A DNA stretch of 64,000 nucleotides from positions 4,712,001-4,776,000 of the forward strand of contig NZ_CP157278.1 in assembly GCF_040026395.1 (NCBI RefSeq), given 5' to 3'. This DNA is from Pedobacter lusitanus. Its GTDB lineage: Bacteria; Bacteroidota; Bacteroidia; Sphingobacteriales; Sphingobacteriaceae. The position numbers and the translations under genes are program-made. Positions 9,965-18,476 of this stretch are shown here, one piece after another. Within the stretch, counting starts at the first letter, position 1. The number at the start of each line of letters is the position of its first letter. Below the pieces are notes generated by a model that worked only from the letters and a program-made list of their open reading frames with translations, was not told the DNA's origin and did not search any database.

Positions 9965-10378
9965 CTAAACGAACTTTCTGTCTTTGGCCTCAATCGGAAC
10001 ATTATTGATAGAAGCGAATCTTCTCTGCATCAGCCCATCCGCATTAAACTCCCAGTTCTCATTGCCATAAGCACGGAACCAATCTCCCGATTCATCGTGA
10101 AATTCGTATTCAAATCTTACCGCAATTCTGTTATCAGTAAATGCCCAGAGTTCTTTTTTTAATTTATAGTCCTGTTCTTTTTTCCATTTTTCTGTAAGAA
10201 ACAAAACTACTTCTTCACGGCCATTGATAAATTGGTCACGGTTACGCCATTCAGTATCCGGTGTGTATACCTGAGCTACACGGTGTGGATCCTGGCTATT
10301 CCAGGCGTCTTCGCCCTGTTGTACTTTTAATAAAGCTGTTTCCAGGTTAAATGGGGGTAAAGGGAATTTCTTTTCCAT
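9965..10378 (-). CDS. DUF1348 / nuclear transport factor 2-like protein
   Basis: From the ATG at 10378 the protein is 137 aa; an upstream TTG would add nine residues of low plausibility. It shows the SnoaL/NTF2-like fold pattern of the DUF1348 family ([48 protein letters not shown]). No enzymatic function is established for the family. The gene follows a TetR regulator on the same strand, and two near-identical candidate operators lie in the gap between them, so it is probably the regulated target. Confidence 0.88.
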   Translation of the reverse strand: MEKKFPLPPFNLETALLKVQQGEDAWNSQDPHRVAQVYTPDTEWRNRDQFINGREEVVLFLTEKWKKEQDYKLKKELWAFTDNRIAVRFEYEFHDESGDWFRAYGNENWEFNADGLMQRRFASINNVPIEAKDRKFV

Positions 10379-10416
10379 GATCTTTAAAATTATTAGATTA
10401 GACAATTAAGGTAGAA

Positions 10417-10430
10417 CGGTCTGTCTGTTT
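10417..10430. promoter_or_regulatory. Candidate TetR operator, copy 1
   Basis: CGGTCTGTCTGTTT matches the copy at 10514-10527 in 13 of 14 bases and lies between the promoter and start of the DUF1348 gene. GTCTGTCTG-type sites are common for TetR/AcrR regulators. Assignment to the adjacent TetR gene is inferred from position. Confidence 0.5.
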
Positions 10431-10482
10431 CCAGATGTGAATTTTCCTATCCGGATAAGGAATAATCAGCTTTCAGACAAAG

Positions 10483-10490
10483 CAAAACTA
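10483..10490 (-). promoter_or_regulatory. Bacteroidota -7 element for the DUF1348 gene
   Basis: On the minus strand this reads TAGTTTTG, a match to the TAnnTTTG element. It is about 105 bp upstream of the ATG at 10378 and sits between the two candidate TetR operators. No convincing -33 TTTG is seen. Confidence 0.4.
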
Positions 10491-10513
10491 CTAAAATTAA
10501 GTGTTAAATAGAC

Positions 10514-10527
10514 CGATCTGTCTGTTT
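10514..10527. promoter_or_regulatory. Candidate TetR operator, copy 2
   Basis: CGATCTGTCTGTTT, together with the preceding AGAC, forms an imperfect palindrome (AGACCGATCTGTCT) of the size TetR dimers bind. It lies upstream of the -7 element on the minus strand, where a repressor would block polymerase entry. Confidence 0.5.
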
Positions 10528-10565
10528 TATGGATTTTTATTGTGAATTGTCTGTTGATCAGTAGT

Positions 10566-11120
10566 TTATTTGTTGTTCCGAATCAGGTTTTTGAGCAGTT
10601 CTTTTGACTGGATGACCGGCCATTGATCTCTGTAAAGGTGACTTTCAAGCATAGAAGCTTCAAAAAGAAGATAGATATGATCCTTCAGTAACTGAGCTGA
10701 ATCAGGGAGGATATGGCCAAGGTAATTGCGTAATTTTTGTTTGTGATTTTGTATAATGGCATAGATGGTCGCATCGGCAGGGCTGATTTCTGACAGAATA
10801 TTCATAAAGGCACAACCTCTGAAATCTTCTTTCTCATTCATACTGATCAGGAAATCAAATGCCGCTATTAATTTCCGTTCAGGTACAGTTACCGGGTCAA
10901 TAAATTCTCTGAAACATTTAAACCAGTATTCGTGACGAAAATTGAGAAAAGCAATACACAGATCTTCTTTGGACTGATAATGCATATACAGACTCGCACG
11001 GGCTACTTCAGCTTCTTTAATTATCTGATTAATCCCCGTTGCGTTATATCCCTGTGTATAGAAAAGTCTGGTTGCTGTTTCCAGTATTCTTGTTTTAGGA
11101 TCAGCTGCTTTTTGTTTCAT
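10566..11120 (-). CDS. TetR/AcrR-family transcriptional regulator
   Basis: The 184-aa protein begins with a TetR helix-turn-helix (TRILETATRLFYTQGYNATGINQIIKEAEVARASLYMHYQSKEDL), followed by a C-terminal ligand-binding domain with CAFMNI, as in the YcdC/TetR_C_16-like group. The effector is unknown. It probably represses the downstream DUF1348 gene through the repeated GTCTGTCTG sites. A small membrane-protein gene lies 36 bp upstream on the same strand. Confidence 0.92.
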   Translation of the reverse strand: MKQKAADPKTRILETATRLFYTQGYNATGINQIIKEAEVARASLYMHYQSKEDLCIAFLNFRHEYWFKCFREFIDPVTVPERKLIAAFDFLISMNEKEDFRGCAFMNILSEISPADATIYAIIQNHKQKLRNYLGHILPDSAQLLKDHIYLLFEASMLESHLYRDQWPVIQSKELLKNLIRNNK

Positions 11121-11156
11121 CGGGTAAAGTTAGGTCTTCTGTTTAAATATCTGCTA

Positions 11157-11537
11157 TCAGATAATCAAGGGAATTAAGTAGATGACAGAGCCAATGATGA
11201 ACAATGCAGTCAGAAATATATTTATGGGTACATTAAATGGAAGTAGCTTCTTAAACAGGAATTGTTCAATGGTTCTTCCAATCCAGAATAATGAGGAGGC
11301 AACCAGAATAAAATTCCCGATAGGCGTCAGGAGTAGTTCTGATGAAAAATACAGGCACATCAATGAATGAATAAAGAAGATGTAAATCAGCCTCAGATTT
11401 AGAATTTGCATGACGGCCCGGTTATAAGGCGCTAGTTGTTTCAGCTCCGTGTTCCAGTTTAATTTTTTCCAGAACAGGCAGTGGAACACTGCAAAGAACA
11501 GGCTGTGAATACCACAGAAAATCATCAGAGTTTTCAT
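11157..11537 (-). CDS. Small four-helix membrane protein, unknown function
   Basis: The 126-aa protein is almost entirely hydrophobic, with about four membrane segments (around residues 1-20, 45-65, 72-92 and 105-125) separated by short basic loops such as FWKKLNWNTELK and FLFKKLLPFN. I do not recognise a precise family. It ends 36 bp before the TetR gene and may be co-transcribed with it. Confidence 0.75.
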   Translation of the reverse strand: MKTLMIFCGIHSLFFAVFHCLFWKKLNWNTELKQLAPYNRAVMQILNLRLIYIFFIHSLMCLYFSSELLLTPIGNFILVASSLFWIGRTIEQFLFKKLLPFNVPINIFLTALFIIGSVIYLIPLII

Positions 11538-11753
11538 AGGGCTATTGATTACGATCCAAAGATAGTTATAATCCGGATCCTGCTGAAAAAAGCTACTGGA
11601 TTTAATGTTACTGTAAAATTAACTTAATCTTTAGTTTTTATGTTTCAATAAAATATTATAAGCCTAAGCTCTTGATTTAATCGGTTAAAATGAGTTAAAA
11701 TTTAATTAAGGATTAAAATTGATCGTATATTTGTAAGGAAATATAGAAGATGC

Positions 11754-13517
11754 ATGCCTCCTTTAAGTTTATTCAACTGGTCTTTAAAAGAAACACTCGG
11801 CAGAACCAATGATTCTGTATCAAGGGCAAAAATTATTGTTTTTTATTTTGTGTTCCTGATGAATTTTCTAAAAGTAGGGATATTGCTGCCTTCTTATCTG
11901 AGAAATCATCAGGTAAATGGTATAATACAGTGTATTATAGCAACAGTTATTACTACAATTATCCTGAAAATTCTTTTATCCAGACCACAGTATCTGAGCA
12001 GATTGATCCATTTTGCTTTGTTGTCTTCTGTCATTTTCAGCTGGATTAATCTTTTGATTTATCATCGGAATCTCAATCTGATTGTCATTCAGGATTTGTT
12101 TATGATCTGCATGTGGAGCTTTTATGGTTTAAGCGGCTGGTGGGGACTGGTTTATTCTGCTGCTGCGGCTATCCCTGTAATTGCACGGGTTCTGTTTAAT
12201 CAGTCTGCTGATCTGGGTTTAGTTATGACACAAACTTCACTGGAAAGTACATCGCTGATTATTTTGCTGAATTTCATCATTATATTTCTGGGCCATTACT
12301 ATTACCGCAATATCCTGTATGAAGTCATTGAAGCTAAAGAGAAGCTGAATGAAGAACTTAAAAAATCAAATGCGGCCAAGACACTTTTTTTTTCAACTGT
12401 ATCCCATGAATTAAGAAACCCGCTCAATACAGTAATCGGGATGGCTAATCTGTTAAAAGGAGAGAATAAGGATCAGCTGCTGCAGGAGAATCTGGATATT
12501 CTGAAATTTTCGGCCGAAAGCCTCCTTTCCCTGATTAATAATATTCTTGACTTTAATAAAATGGGATCAGGAAAAGTGGCGCTTGAATCTATTCCGTTTA
12601 ATTTGAAAAGACTACTTGAAAATGCCTGTGGGGGATTAAAAATTGAGGCACTGGAAAAGGGGCTGTATTTCAGAATCTCAGTTGCGGCTGAATTTGGAGA
12701 CCGCAATCTTTTGGGTGACCCTACAAGATTAATGCAGATTATATATAACCTGGTAGGGAATGCGATTAAGTTTACTGATAAAGGGGGAGTCGGGATTAAA
12801 GTGAAGGTAATTCAGCATGTGGATACCAGTTTCAAACTCAGATTTATTATTCAGGATACGGGGCTTGGAATCAGCGCTGAAAATCAACGGCATATTTTTG
12901 ATCCTTTTACGCAGGCTTCAGTTACAACATCCAGACAGTTTGGAGGTACGGGTTTAGGGCTTGGTATCGTAGAACATTTACTTAAGCTGCACCAAAGTAC
13001 CATCCATCTTGAAAGTGAAATAGGCACTGGTACCAGGTTTTATTTTGATATCGATTATGCTGAGGCCTCTGCAGGACAGGAACTGCCAGCTCAGTATAGT
13101 GAACAGACGGAAGTTTTTCAGCTGCCCGGGATGCAGGTATTAATGGCAGAGGACAATCCGATGAATGTATTGTTTATGAAAAAATTATTCGACAGATGGA
13201 AAATTGAACTTACTGTAGCGGAGAATGGAAGAGAAGTTGTCAGGCTGATGAATGAGCGTCATTATGATCTGGTTTTAATGGACATTCATATGCCCGTGCT
13301 AAACGGCTATGAGGCTGCGAAACTGATCCGGGCTATGGAAGACAAACAGAAAGCAGCTGTTTTTATCATAGCGCTTACGGGATCTGTATCTGATGACGTT
13401 ATTGCTCTGGTCAGGGAAGCAGGAATGAACGATACACTTCATAAGCCGTTTCAGCCCGAAATTCTGTATCAGAAAATGGAAAATATCTGGCTGGGACATA
13501 GCCTGAAATCAACGTGA
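11754..13517 (+). CDS. Hybrid sensor histidine kinase/response regulator
   Basis: The 587-aa protein begins with five or six membrane helices (about residues 25-185). A short coiled segment leads to a HisKA domain (STVSHELRNPLNTVIGMANL, phospho-His) and a HATPase_c domain with the N box (NLVGNAIKFTDKGG), G1 (DTGLGIS) and G2 (GGTGLGLGIVEHL). A C-terminal receiver domain has MAEDNPMNVLF and the acceptor Asp in LVLMDIHMPVLNG. There is no DNA-binding output, so a phosphorelay or an unlinked partner is expected. An out-of-frame ATG lies four bases upstream of the start. It is monocistronic as far as can be seen. Confidence 0.95.
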   Translation: MPPLSLFNWSLKETLGRTNDSVSRAKIIVFYFVFLMNFLKVGILLPSYLRNHQVNGIIQCIIATVITTIILKILLSRPQYLSRLIHFALLSSVIFSWINLLIYHRNLNLIVIQDLFMICMWSFYGLSGWWGLVYSAAAAIPVIARVLFNQSADLGLVMTQTSLESTSLIILLNFIIIFLGHYYYRNILYEVIEAKEKLNEELKKSNAAKTLFFSTVSHELRNPLNTVIGMANLLKGENKDQLLQENLDILKFSAESLLSLINNILDFNKMGSGKVALESIPFNLKRLLENACGGLKIEALEKGLYFRISVAAEFGDRNLLGDPTRLMQIIYNLVGNAIKFTDKGGVGIKVKVIQHVDTSFKLRFIIQDTGLGISAENQRHIFDPFTQASVTTSRQFGGTGLGLGIVEHLLKLHQSTIHLESEIGTGTRFYFDIDYAEASAGQELPAQYSEQTEVFQLPGMQVLMAEDNPMNVLFMKKLFDRWKIELTVAENGREVVRLMNERHYDLVLMDIHMPVLNGYEAAKLIRAMEDKQKAAVFIIALTGSVSDDVIALVREAGMNDTLHKPFQPEILYQKMENIWLGHSLKST

Positions 13518-13601
13518 AATTCATCAGAAATATTTTAGCCTGCATCAGGCCGGTTTACGGGAGTATTTTGAAAAAAAGTAAGTATAGTAAATTAATAATT
13601 A

Positions 13602-13609
13602 TATATTTG
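13602..13609 (+). promoter_or_regulatory. -7 promoter element ahead of adk leader
   Basis: TATATTTG matches TAnnTTTG. It is 321 bp ahead of the adk start, so it would produce a long untranslated leader or a separate short RNA that ends at the hairpin at 13876-13908. Confidence 0.4.
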
Positions 13610-13929
13610 CAGCCTTGAAAAGATTCAAAGTTCGCTGCATCGGAAGAGAGTAATTTTCTGATCAGTTGCACTAAAATCTTTTGAAGAAAATGGTCAATTG
13701 GAACAAAAAGTTCGTCTTTTTGGCTAAGACTAAATTTAATAACTTAAACCTTTTCTTGTTTATGCAGTATTTTGCTGATGGGATTTTAAGGATTATAGTG
13801 ATTTAATTGGTAATTATAAATAAATTGTTTTCGGTGATTAAATCTCTTTTTTAGAAGCTAAATATAATCAACTGAAAAAGCCTTGCTGCCTGTTGCAGAA
13901 AGGCTTTTAAAATTTTAAAGACAACCCAA
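13610..13929 (+). other. Gene-free leader upstream of adk ending in a terminator-like hairpin
   Basis: The gap 13518-13929 has no plausible gene. Downstream of the TATATTTG at 13602 there is paired potential (AAAAGATT at 13618-13625 with AATCTTTT about 50 bases later). A 9-bp perfect stem, AAAAGCCTT/AAGGCTTTT (13876-13884 with 13900-13908), lies just before the adk start. This could be an attenuating leader or a ~290-nt RNA. I do not recognise a known RNA family. Confidence 0.35.
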
Positions 13930-14499
13930 ATGCTAAATTTTGTTCTCTTTGGCCCACCGGGTGCAGGCAAAGGCACCCAGTCACAAAAATTGATTGATCG
14001 TTATCAGTTGATACATATTTCTACAGGTGATCTTTTCAGAGCACATATCAGTAACCAGAGTCCATTGGGCAAACAGGTAAGTGCGCTTATAGCGGACGGA
14101 CAACTTGTTCCGGACGAGATTACGATTGCAATGCTGGAAGAAGAAGTAGATAAAAATCCTGATGCAAAAGGATTTATCTTTGATGGTTTCCCGAGAACAG
14201 TAGCTCAGGCAGCAGCATTGGATGAATTTTTAGAAAGCAAAGGAAGTTCTATCGCAGTTGTAATTGCACTGGATGTAGATCAGGGTGAACTGACTAAAAG
14301 GATCGCTGAACGTCAGAAATTAACCAACCGGGTTGATGATCAGGCTGATAAATTGCAAAAACGCATTGATGAGTATTTCAGCAAAACTATTCACGTTTTG
14401 CCATATTACGAAGCACAGGATAAGTTGAGAAAAGTAAATGGTATCGGTAAAATTGATGATATCTTTGCTGACTTATGTGCAGTGCTTGATAAGTATTAA
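13930..14499 (+). CDS. adk: Adenylate kinase
   Basis: The 189-aa enzyme catalyses ATP + AMP to 2 ADP in the cytoplasm. The P-loop GPPGAGKGTQ is at residues 7-16, the AMP-binding stretch is STGDLFRAHI, and the family signature FIFDGFPRT is present. The length and the direct run through the LID region (ERQKLTNRVDDQADKLQKRIDEY) show a short form without a zinc-finger LID. It is followed by obgE, a common pairing in Bacteroidota. Confidence 0.97.
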   Translation: MLNFVLFGPPGAGKGTQSQKLIDRYQLIHISTGDLFRAHISNQSPLGKQVSALIADGQLVPDEITIAMLEEEVDKNPDAKGFIFDGFPRTVAQAAALDEFLESKGSSIAVVIALDVDQGELTKRIAERQKLTNRVDDQADKLQKRIDEYFSKTIHVLPYYEAQDKLRKVNGIGKIDDIFADLCAVLDKY

Positions 14500-14515
14500 T
14501 TAAAATAATATAATT

Positions 14516-14549
14516 AATAGCGGGACGGATGTAAGTTCTTCCCGCTATT
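14516..14549 (+). terminator. Hairpin between adk and obgE
   Basis: AATAGCGGGA (14516-14525) pairs perfectly with TCCCGCTATT (14540-14549), followed by TCTATTAG. This is a likely terminator or processing hairpin between adk and obgE. Confidence 0.6.
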
Positions 14550-14576
14550 TCTATTAGTAAGAAAAAATAAAAGGTT

Positions 14577-15599
14577 ATGTCACAGGGTTCGAATTTTGTA
14601 GATTACGTTAAGATATGCTGCCGTTCAGGAAAAGGAGGGTCAGGGTCTTCACACTTACACCGTGACAAGATGACCTCAACTGGTGGTCCTGATGGTGGTG
14701 ATGGTGGAAGAGGCGGACATATTATCCTTAGAGGTAATGCCCAGTTCTGGACCCTTTTACATTTAAAATATCGTAAACATATTCTGGCTACTGATGGCGG
14801 ACCGGGATCAAGCTCTACAAGCACAGGTAAATCGGGTAAAGATGAATATCTTGATGTTCCGCTGGGAACTATTGCCAAAGACGCAGAGACCGGAGAAGAT
14901 CTTTTTGAAATTACGGAAGACGGACAAACTGAAATCCTGACTGCAGGAGGAAGGGGAGGTCTTGGAAACTGGCACTTCAAAACATCTACGCTTCAAACTC
15001 CACGTTTTGCACAGCCTGGGGAGTCTGGTAAAGAGCAGTGGGTGGTACTTGAATTAAAAGTTTTAGCTGATGTTGGTTTGGTTGGTTTCCCTAATGCAGG
15101 AAAATCTACTTTACTTTCTGTGGTTTCCGCTGCAAAGCCTGAAATTGCTGACTATCCTTTTACAACTCTTGTTCCTAACCTGGGTATCGTATCTTACCGT
15201 TCCAACAGATCATTTGTAATGGCTGATATTCCTGGTATTATTGAAGGTGCTTCAAAAGGAAAAGGATTGGGCTATCGCTTCCTGCGTCATATTGAACGTA
15301 ATTCGGTGCTTTTATTCATGGTTCCTGCTGATACCAACAGAACAATCACTCAGGAATATGAGATTCTTAAGTCTGAATTACTGGACTACAATCCGGAACT
15401 GATGCAAAAACCTCATTTACTGGCTATCACTAAATCAGATATGCTGGACGATGAACTGGTAGCTGAAATTAAAAAAGACCTGCCAGCTAATGTTCCTTCT
15501 GTATTTATTTCTTCAGTTGCACAAAAAGGGCTTACTGAGTTAAAGGATATGATTTGGAAGGCTATTGATGCTGATCAGACCTCTCCTTTGGAAAAATAA
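14577..15599 (+). CDS. obgE: Obg-family GTPase CgtA/ObgE
   Basis: The 340-aa GTPase acts in late 50S ribosome assembly and stress signalling. The glycine-rich Obg domain occupies roughly residues 1-160 ([23 protein letters not shown]). The G domain follows with G1 GFPNAGKST, switch [10 protein letters not shown]3 [10 protein letters not shown]4 TKSD and G5 SSVAQ. The variable C-terminal OCT domain is absent, as is common in shorter members. It lies 77 bp after adk with a hairpin in between. Confidence 0.97.
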   Translation: MSQGSNFVDYVKICCRSGKGGSGSSHLHRDKMTSTGGPDGGDGGRGGHIILRGNAQFWTLLHLKYRKHILATDGGPGSSSTSTGKSGKDEYLDVPLGTIAKDAETGEDLFEITEDGQTEILTAGGRGGLGNWHFKTSTLQTPRFAQPGESGKEQWVVLELKVLADVGLVGFPNAGKSTLLSVVSAAKPEIADYPFTTLVPNLGIVSYRSNRSFVMADIPGIIEGASKGKGLGYRFLRHIERNSVLLFMVPADTNRTITQEYEILKSELLDYNPELMQKPHLLAITKSDMLDDELVAEIKKDLPANVPSVFISSVAQKGLTELKDMIWKAIDADQTSPLEK

Positions 15600-15777
15600 A
15601 TTTTCTGATTCTTGTTGAATTATTTGCTATTATTCTTAATTATTTTTAAATTAGGGTTAACAATCAATGTCTTAACATTTGCTCTTCTAATTCGTCTCTC
15701 AAACCCAGAATAGAATTTCTCCTGCAAATGAATTTATAGGCACAGGTTTTGTATCAATCAATTTAAATTTAGAATGT

Positions 15778-15912
15778 ATGGATAAGAGATCATTTAATTT
15801 CCTTTTTACTGTTGTAGTTGCTTCGATGCTTATTTTAGGCACATATAAAATCGCGAAGAAAAAAGTACATACTACCAATCCGCGTAACCAGGCTACTAAA
15901 GTCATTAAATAA
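15778..15912 (+). CDS. Small single-pass membrane peptide (44 aa), hypothetical
   Basis: An ATG at 15778 opens a 44-codon frame encoding a short basic N-terminus, one hydrophobic segment (FLFTVVVASMLILGTY) and a basic tail (KIAKKKVHTTNPRNQ). The TAA at 15910-15912 is followed at once by a strong hairpin (15912-15939). Compact placement before a terminator and the membrane-peptide composition favour a real gene, but there is no homology evidence. Confidence 0.5.
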   Translation: MDKRSFNFLFTVVVASMLILGTYKIAKKKVHTTNPRNQATKVIK

Positions 15913-15939
15913 AACCTGCCATTTTCCAATGGCAGGTTT
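15912..15939. terminator. Hairpin after the small membrane peptide gene
   Basis: AAACCTGCCATT pairs with AATGGCAGGTTT across a four-base loop. A T-run follows only on the minus strand, so on the plus strand it is a weak terminator. The rest of 15940-16146 holds only the promoter of the next gene. Confidence 0.6.
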
Positions 15940-16100
15940 GCTGCACCTGTAGCACCTGATATTTCCAGACAATGTTATTTTAATTAATCAAATTGTCTGA
16001 AGAATTCCTTTTGCTTTTCTGTGATACTGAAAAGCCCTGCTTTATTTTAAAGCCACCTCTGATTATTTGTTCAACGAAAGCTTATTTAGCTGGATTTTTC

Positions 16101-16108
16101 TACATTTG
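16101..16108 (+). promoter_or_regulatory. -7 promoter element for the TonB receptor operon
   Basis: TACATTTG matches TAnnTTTG and lies 39 bp ahead of the receptor start at 16147. Confidence 0.5.
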
Positions 16109-16146
16109 CGCTTTATTAAGATTTAGTTTAAATAATTAGAGAAAAA

Positions 16147-18450
16147 TTGAAGAGAATTTTGATGATCATCCTGCTGGTTTTACCAGTAAGTATATTTGCA
16201 CAAACCATTATTAAAGGACATATTAATGATGAGCAGGGTTTGCCTGCCGTTAATATAACTGTAGCTCTGCAGGGGCAGAAAAACGCTGTTAAAACAGATT
16301 TAAATGGTTTGTTTATACTCTCACCAGTCAAAGATGGTGACTATAAGCTTATCACTTCTGCTCTGGGTTATCAATCTATAATCAAAGCAATCCACGTTTC
16401 TGGAACAGCAGACATTGTCCTTAACCTGTCTATGGAGCCTTCAGGCGGATTAAACGAAGTTGTGGTTACTGCTTCAAGAAATAAAGAGACAATAGGAGAA
16501 GTACCTTCATCGGTAAAGATTTTAAATTCTAAACAGATTGAAGTTCAGCGAAGCATTTCAACTGATCTGAATCAGTTGCTGTCTTACAATATCCCGGCAT
16601 TAACCCTGGGGACCAATACAGCAACGAATAAAGGACAGACATTAAGGGGCAGAAATGCACTGGTTATGATTGATGGGATACCACAATCTACTCCTTTACG
16701 TAACGGAGAGCGTGATTTTAGAAGCATCGATCCATCCGTTATTGAAAGAATAGAGGTAATAGAAGGTTCCACTGCTATTTATGGTAATGGTGCTGATGGT
16801 GGTATTATCAATTATATTACCCGTAAACCGGATAAAAACAAGAAACTAAGTTCAGTTACGGAACTTTCTGCAATGGGTTCTCTGGTTAGTCCGGCAAATT
16901 CTACAGGCACTAAATTAGCGCAGCTTTTCTCTGGCAAAGTGAATAAATTCGACTATGTGCTGAGCGGAACATTTGAACAGACGGGAGTGAATAAGGATGC
17001 TGATGGTGTTGTTATTTCACCGTTTCAGTCTCTAAGTGAAACCACGAGTAAAAATGTTTTTGCCAAAGCTGGTTACGATATCAATGATAAGAATCGTATT
17101 GAAGTTATGTTTAATTACTTTAATACGATCCAGAACAGTAATTATGTGGACTCAAGTGGTATTTACGGTGTTCGTCCTATAACGGGTAAATTAGGTAAGG
17201 CATTAGGTGCAAATCAGGGTACACCATATAATTACAATGCTTATATACAATATACCAACAAGGAATTGTTTAAAGGAACTTCATTAAACCTGAATCTTTA
17301 TATGCAGGATTTCTATTCCATATTTGAATATTCGGACTTTTATAAGCCAGCAGGGAATTCGGCGATAGGTTCTAAGAAAAAAGGTGCAAGAATTAACTTT
17401 AATACACAATATAAAATCTCAGAACAGCTGGAGGGGGATATCACTTATGGTGTTGATATTTTGAACGATATCACCAAACAGGATCTTGTGGATGGAAGAG
17501 GATTCGTGCCGGAAATGAATATGAAAAACTTTGCGCCTTACGCACAGCTGAAGACTTTTATAAATAAAGATCTGATATTCAAAGCGGGAGCACGTTATGA
17601 GAACATTAACCTGGGTATTCCGGATTATACAACCATTCCTTTCGGTGCCTATAAGGGTGGTGTTGCTGTCAAAGGAGCAGACTTAAGTTATAATGCCCTG
17701 GTTTTTAATGCTGGTTTAAGGTATGCAAAATGGAACGTGTTTAATCCTTTTGTAAGTTTTTCACAGAGTTTTTCTTTGTATGATCTGGGACGTACTTTAA
17801 GACTGAGTGTGGTAGATGATATCAAAAAGATTGAAACTGAGGCAATCATCACCAATAATTATGAAATCGGCTTTAGCTCTAACTGGAAAAAACTGAGTTT
17901 TACCGGTGCTTATTATATCAGTACTTCTGATCTGGGGTCAAGTCTGAAAGACGTGAATGGCGTGGCTACAGCTGAAAGAGCACCAGAGCGTGTAAATGGA
18001 TTTGAAGCCACAGCAAATTATGAGTTCTTACCTAATCTGTCAATATCAGCGGGATATTCTCATCTGAAAGGAACCAAAGAGGTTAATGGTGAAAAAGTAT
18101 CATTACCTGCCACACGGATTGGTCCGGATAAATTTACGGGCAGTGTGAATTATAGTCCGTTGAAAAGCTGGGATCTTAGTTTATTCTGGATACATTCCGG
18201 AAACGGAACGGATTTCAAGCCTGATGCTAAAGGCAACTATGCTTTGGGGGAAGGTCCGATTAAGTCGTTTAATTTCTTTAATTTATATACTGCTTATCAT
18301 TTTACGCCTAAGGTGGCTTTGAAACTGGGTATAGACAATTTGTTTAATGCTGATTATTATCCGGTTTTATCGCAGGGGAAAGTACGGACAGAGTCTTATA
18401 TCAAAGCTAATGGAGCACGTTATAACCTGACCATGGCCTATTCGTTTTAA
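16147..18450 (+). CDS. TonB-dependent receptor, siderophore/metal-type
   Basis: The 767-aa receptor starts at a TTG (16147) that supplies the basic N-terminus of the signal peptide (KRILMIILLVLPVSIFAQ); the ATG at 16162 would remove it. A CarboxypepD-reg-like domain (INDEQGLPAVNITVALQGQ) precedes the plug (GEVPSSVKILNSKQIEV, GRNALVMIDGIPQSTPLRNG, IERIEVIEGSTAIYGNGADG, IINYITRKP). A 22-stranded barrel ends in the terminal YSF aromatic signature. The plug resembles ferric-siderophore receptors more than SusC. Unusually, it is followed after 26 bp by a SulP transporter and then a bestrophin, so its ligand may instead relate to anion or metal uptake; that is inference. Confidence 0.92.
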   Translation: MKRILMIILLVLPVSIFAQTIIKGHINDEQGLPAVNITVALQGQKNAVKTDLNGLFILSPVKDGDYKLITSALGYQSIIKAIHVSGTADIVLNLSMEPSGGLNEVVVTASRNKETIGEVPSSVKILNSKQIEVQRSISTDLNQLLSYNIPALTLGTNTATNKGQTLRGRNALVMIDGIPQSTPLRNGERDFRSIDPSVIERIEVIEGSTAIYGNGADGGIINYITRKPDKNKKLSSVTELSAMGSLVSPANSTGTKLAQLFSGKVNKFDYVLSGTFEQTGVNKDADGVVISPFQSLSETTSKNVFAKAGYDINDKNRIEVMFNYFNTIQNSNYVDSSGIYGVRPITGKLGKALGANQGTPYNYNAYIQYTNKELFKGTSLNLNLYMQDFYSIFEYSDFYKPAGNSAIGSKKKGARINFNTQYKISEQLEGDITYGVDILNDITKQDLVDGRGFVPEMNMKNFAPYAQLKTFINKDLIFKAGARYENINLGIPDYTTIPFGAYKGGVAVKGADLSYNALVFNAGLRYAKWNVFNPFVSFSQSFSLYDLGRTLRLSVVDDIKKIETEAIITNNYEIGFSSNWKKLSFTGAYYISTSDLGSSLKDVNGVATAERAPERVNGFEATANYEFLPNLSISAGYSHLKGTKEVNGEKVSLPATRIGPDKFTGSVNYSPLKSWDLSLFWIHSGNGTDFKPDAKGNYALGEGPIKSFNFFNLYTAYHFTPKVALKLGIDNLFNADYYPVLSQGKVRTESYIKANGARYNLTMAYSF

Positions 18451-18476
18451 TTATAATTGATTAGCTTTGGCTTCTA

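Noticed and set aside
14603..14980. 125-codon minus-strand frame
   Set aside because: It lies wholly inside obgE, antisense to its glycine-rich N-terminal domain, with no signal or domain of its own.
15699..15929. Minus-strand 76-codon frame
   Set aside because: It is antisense to the small membrane peptide gene at 15778, which has better start, composition and hairpin placement.
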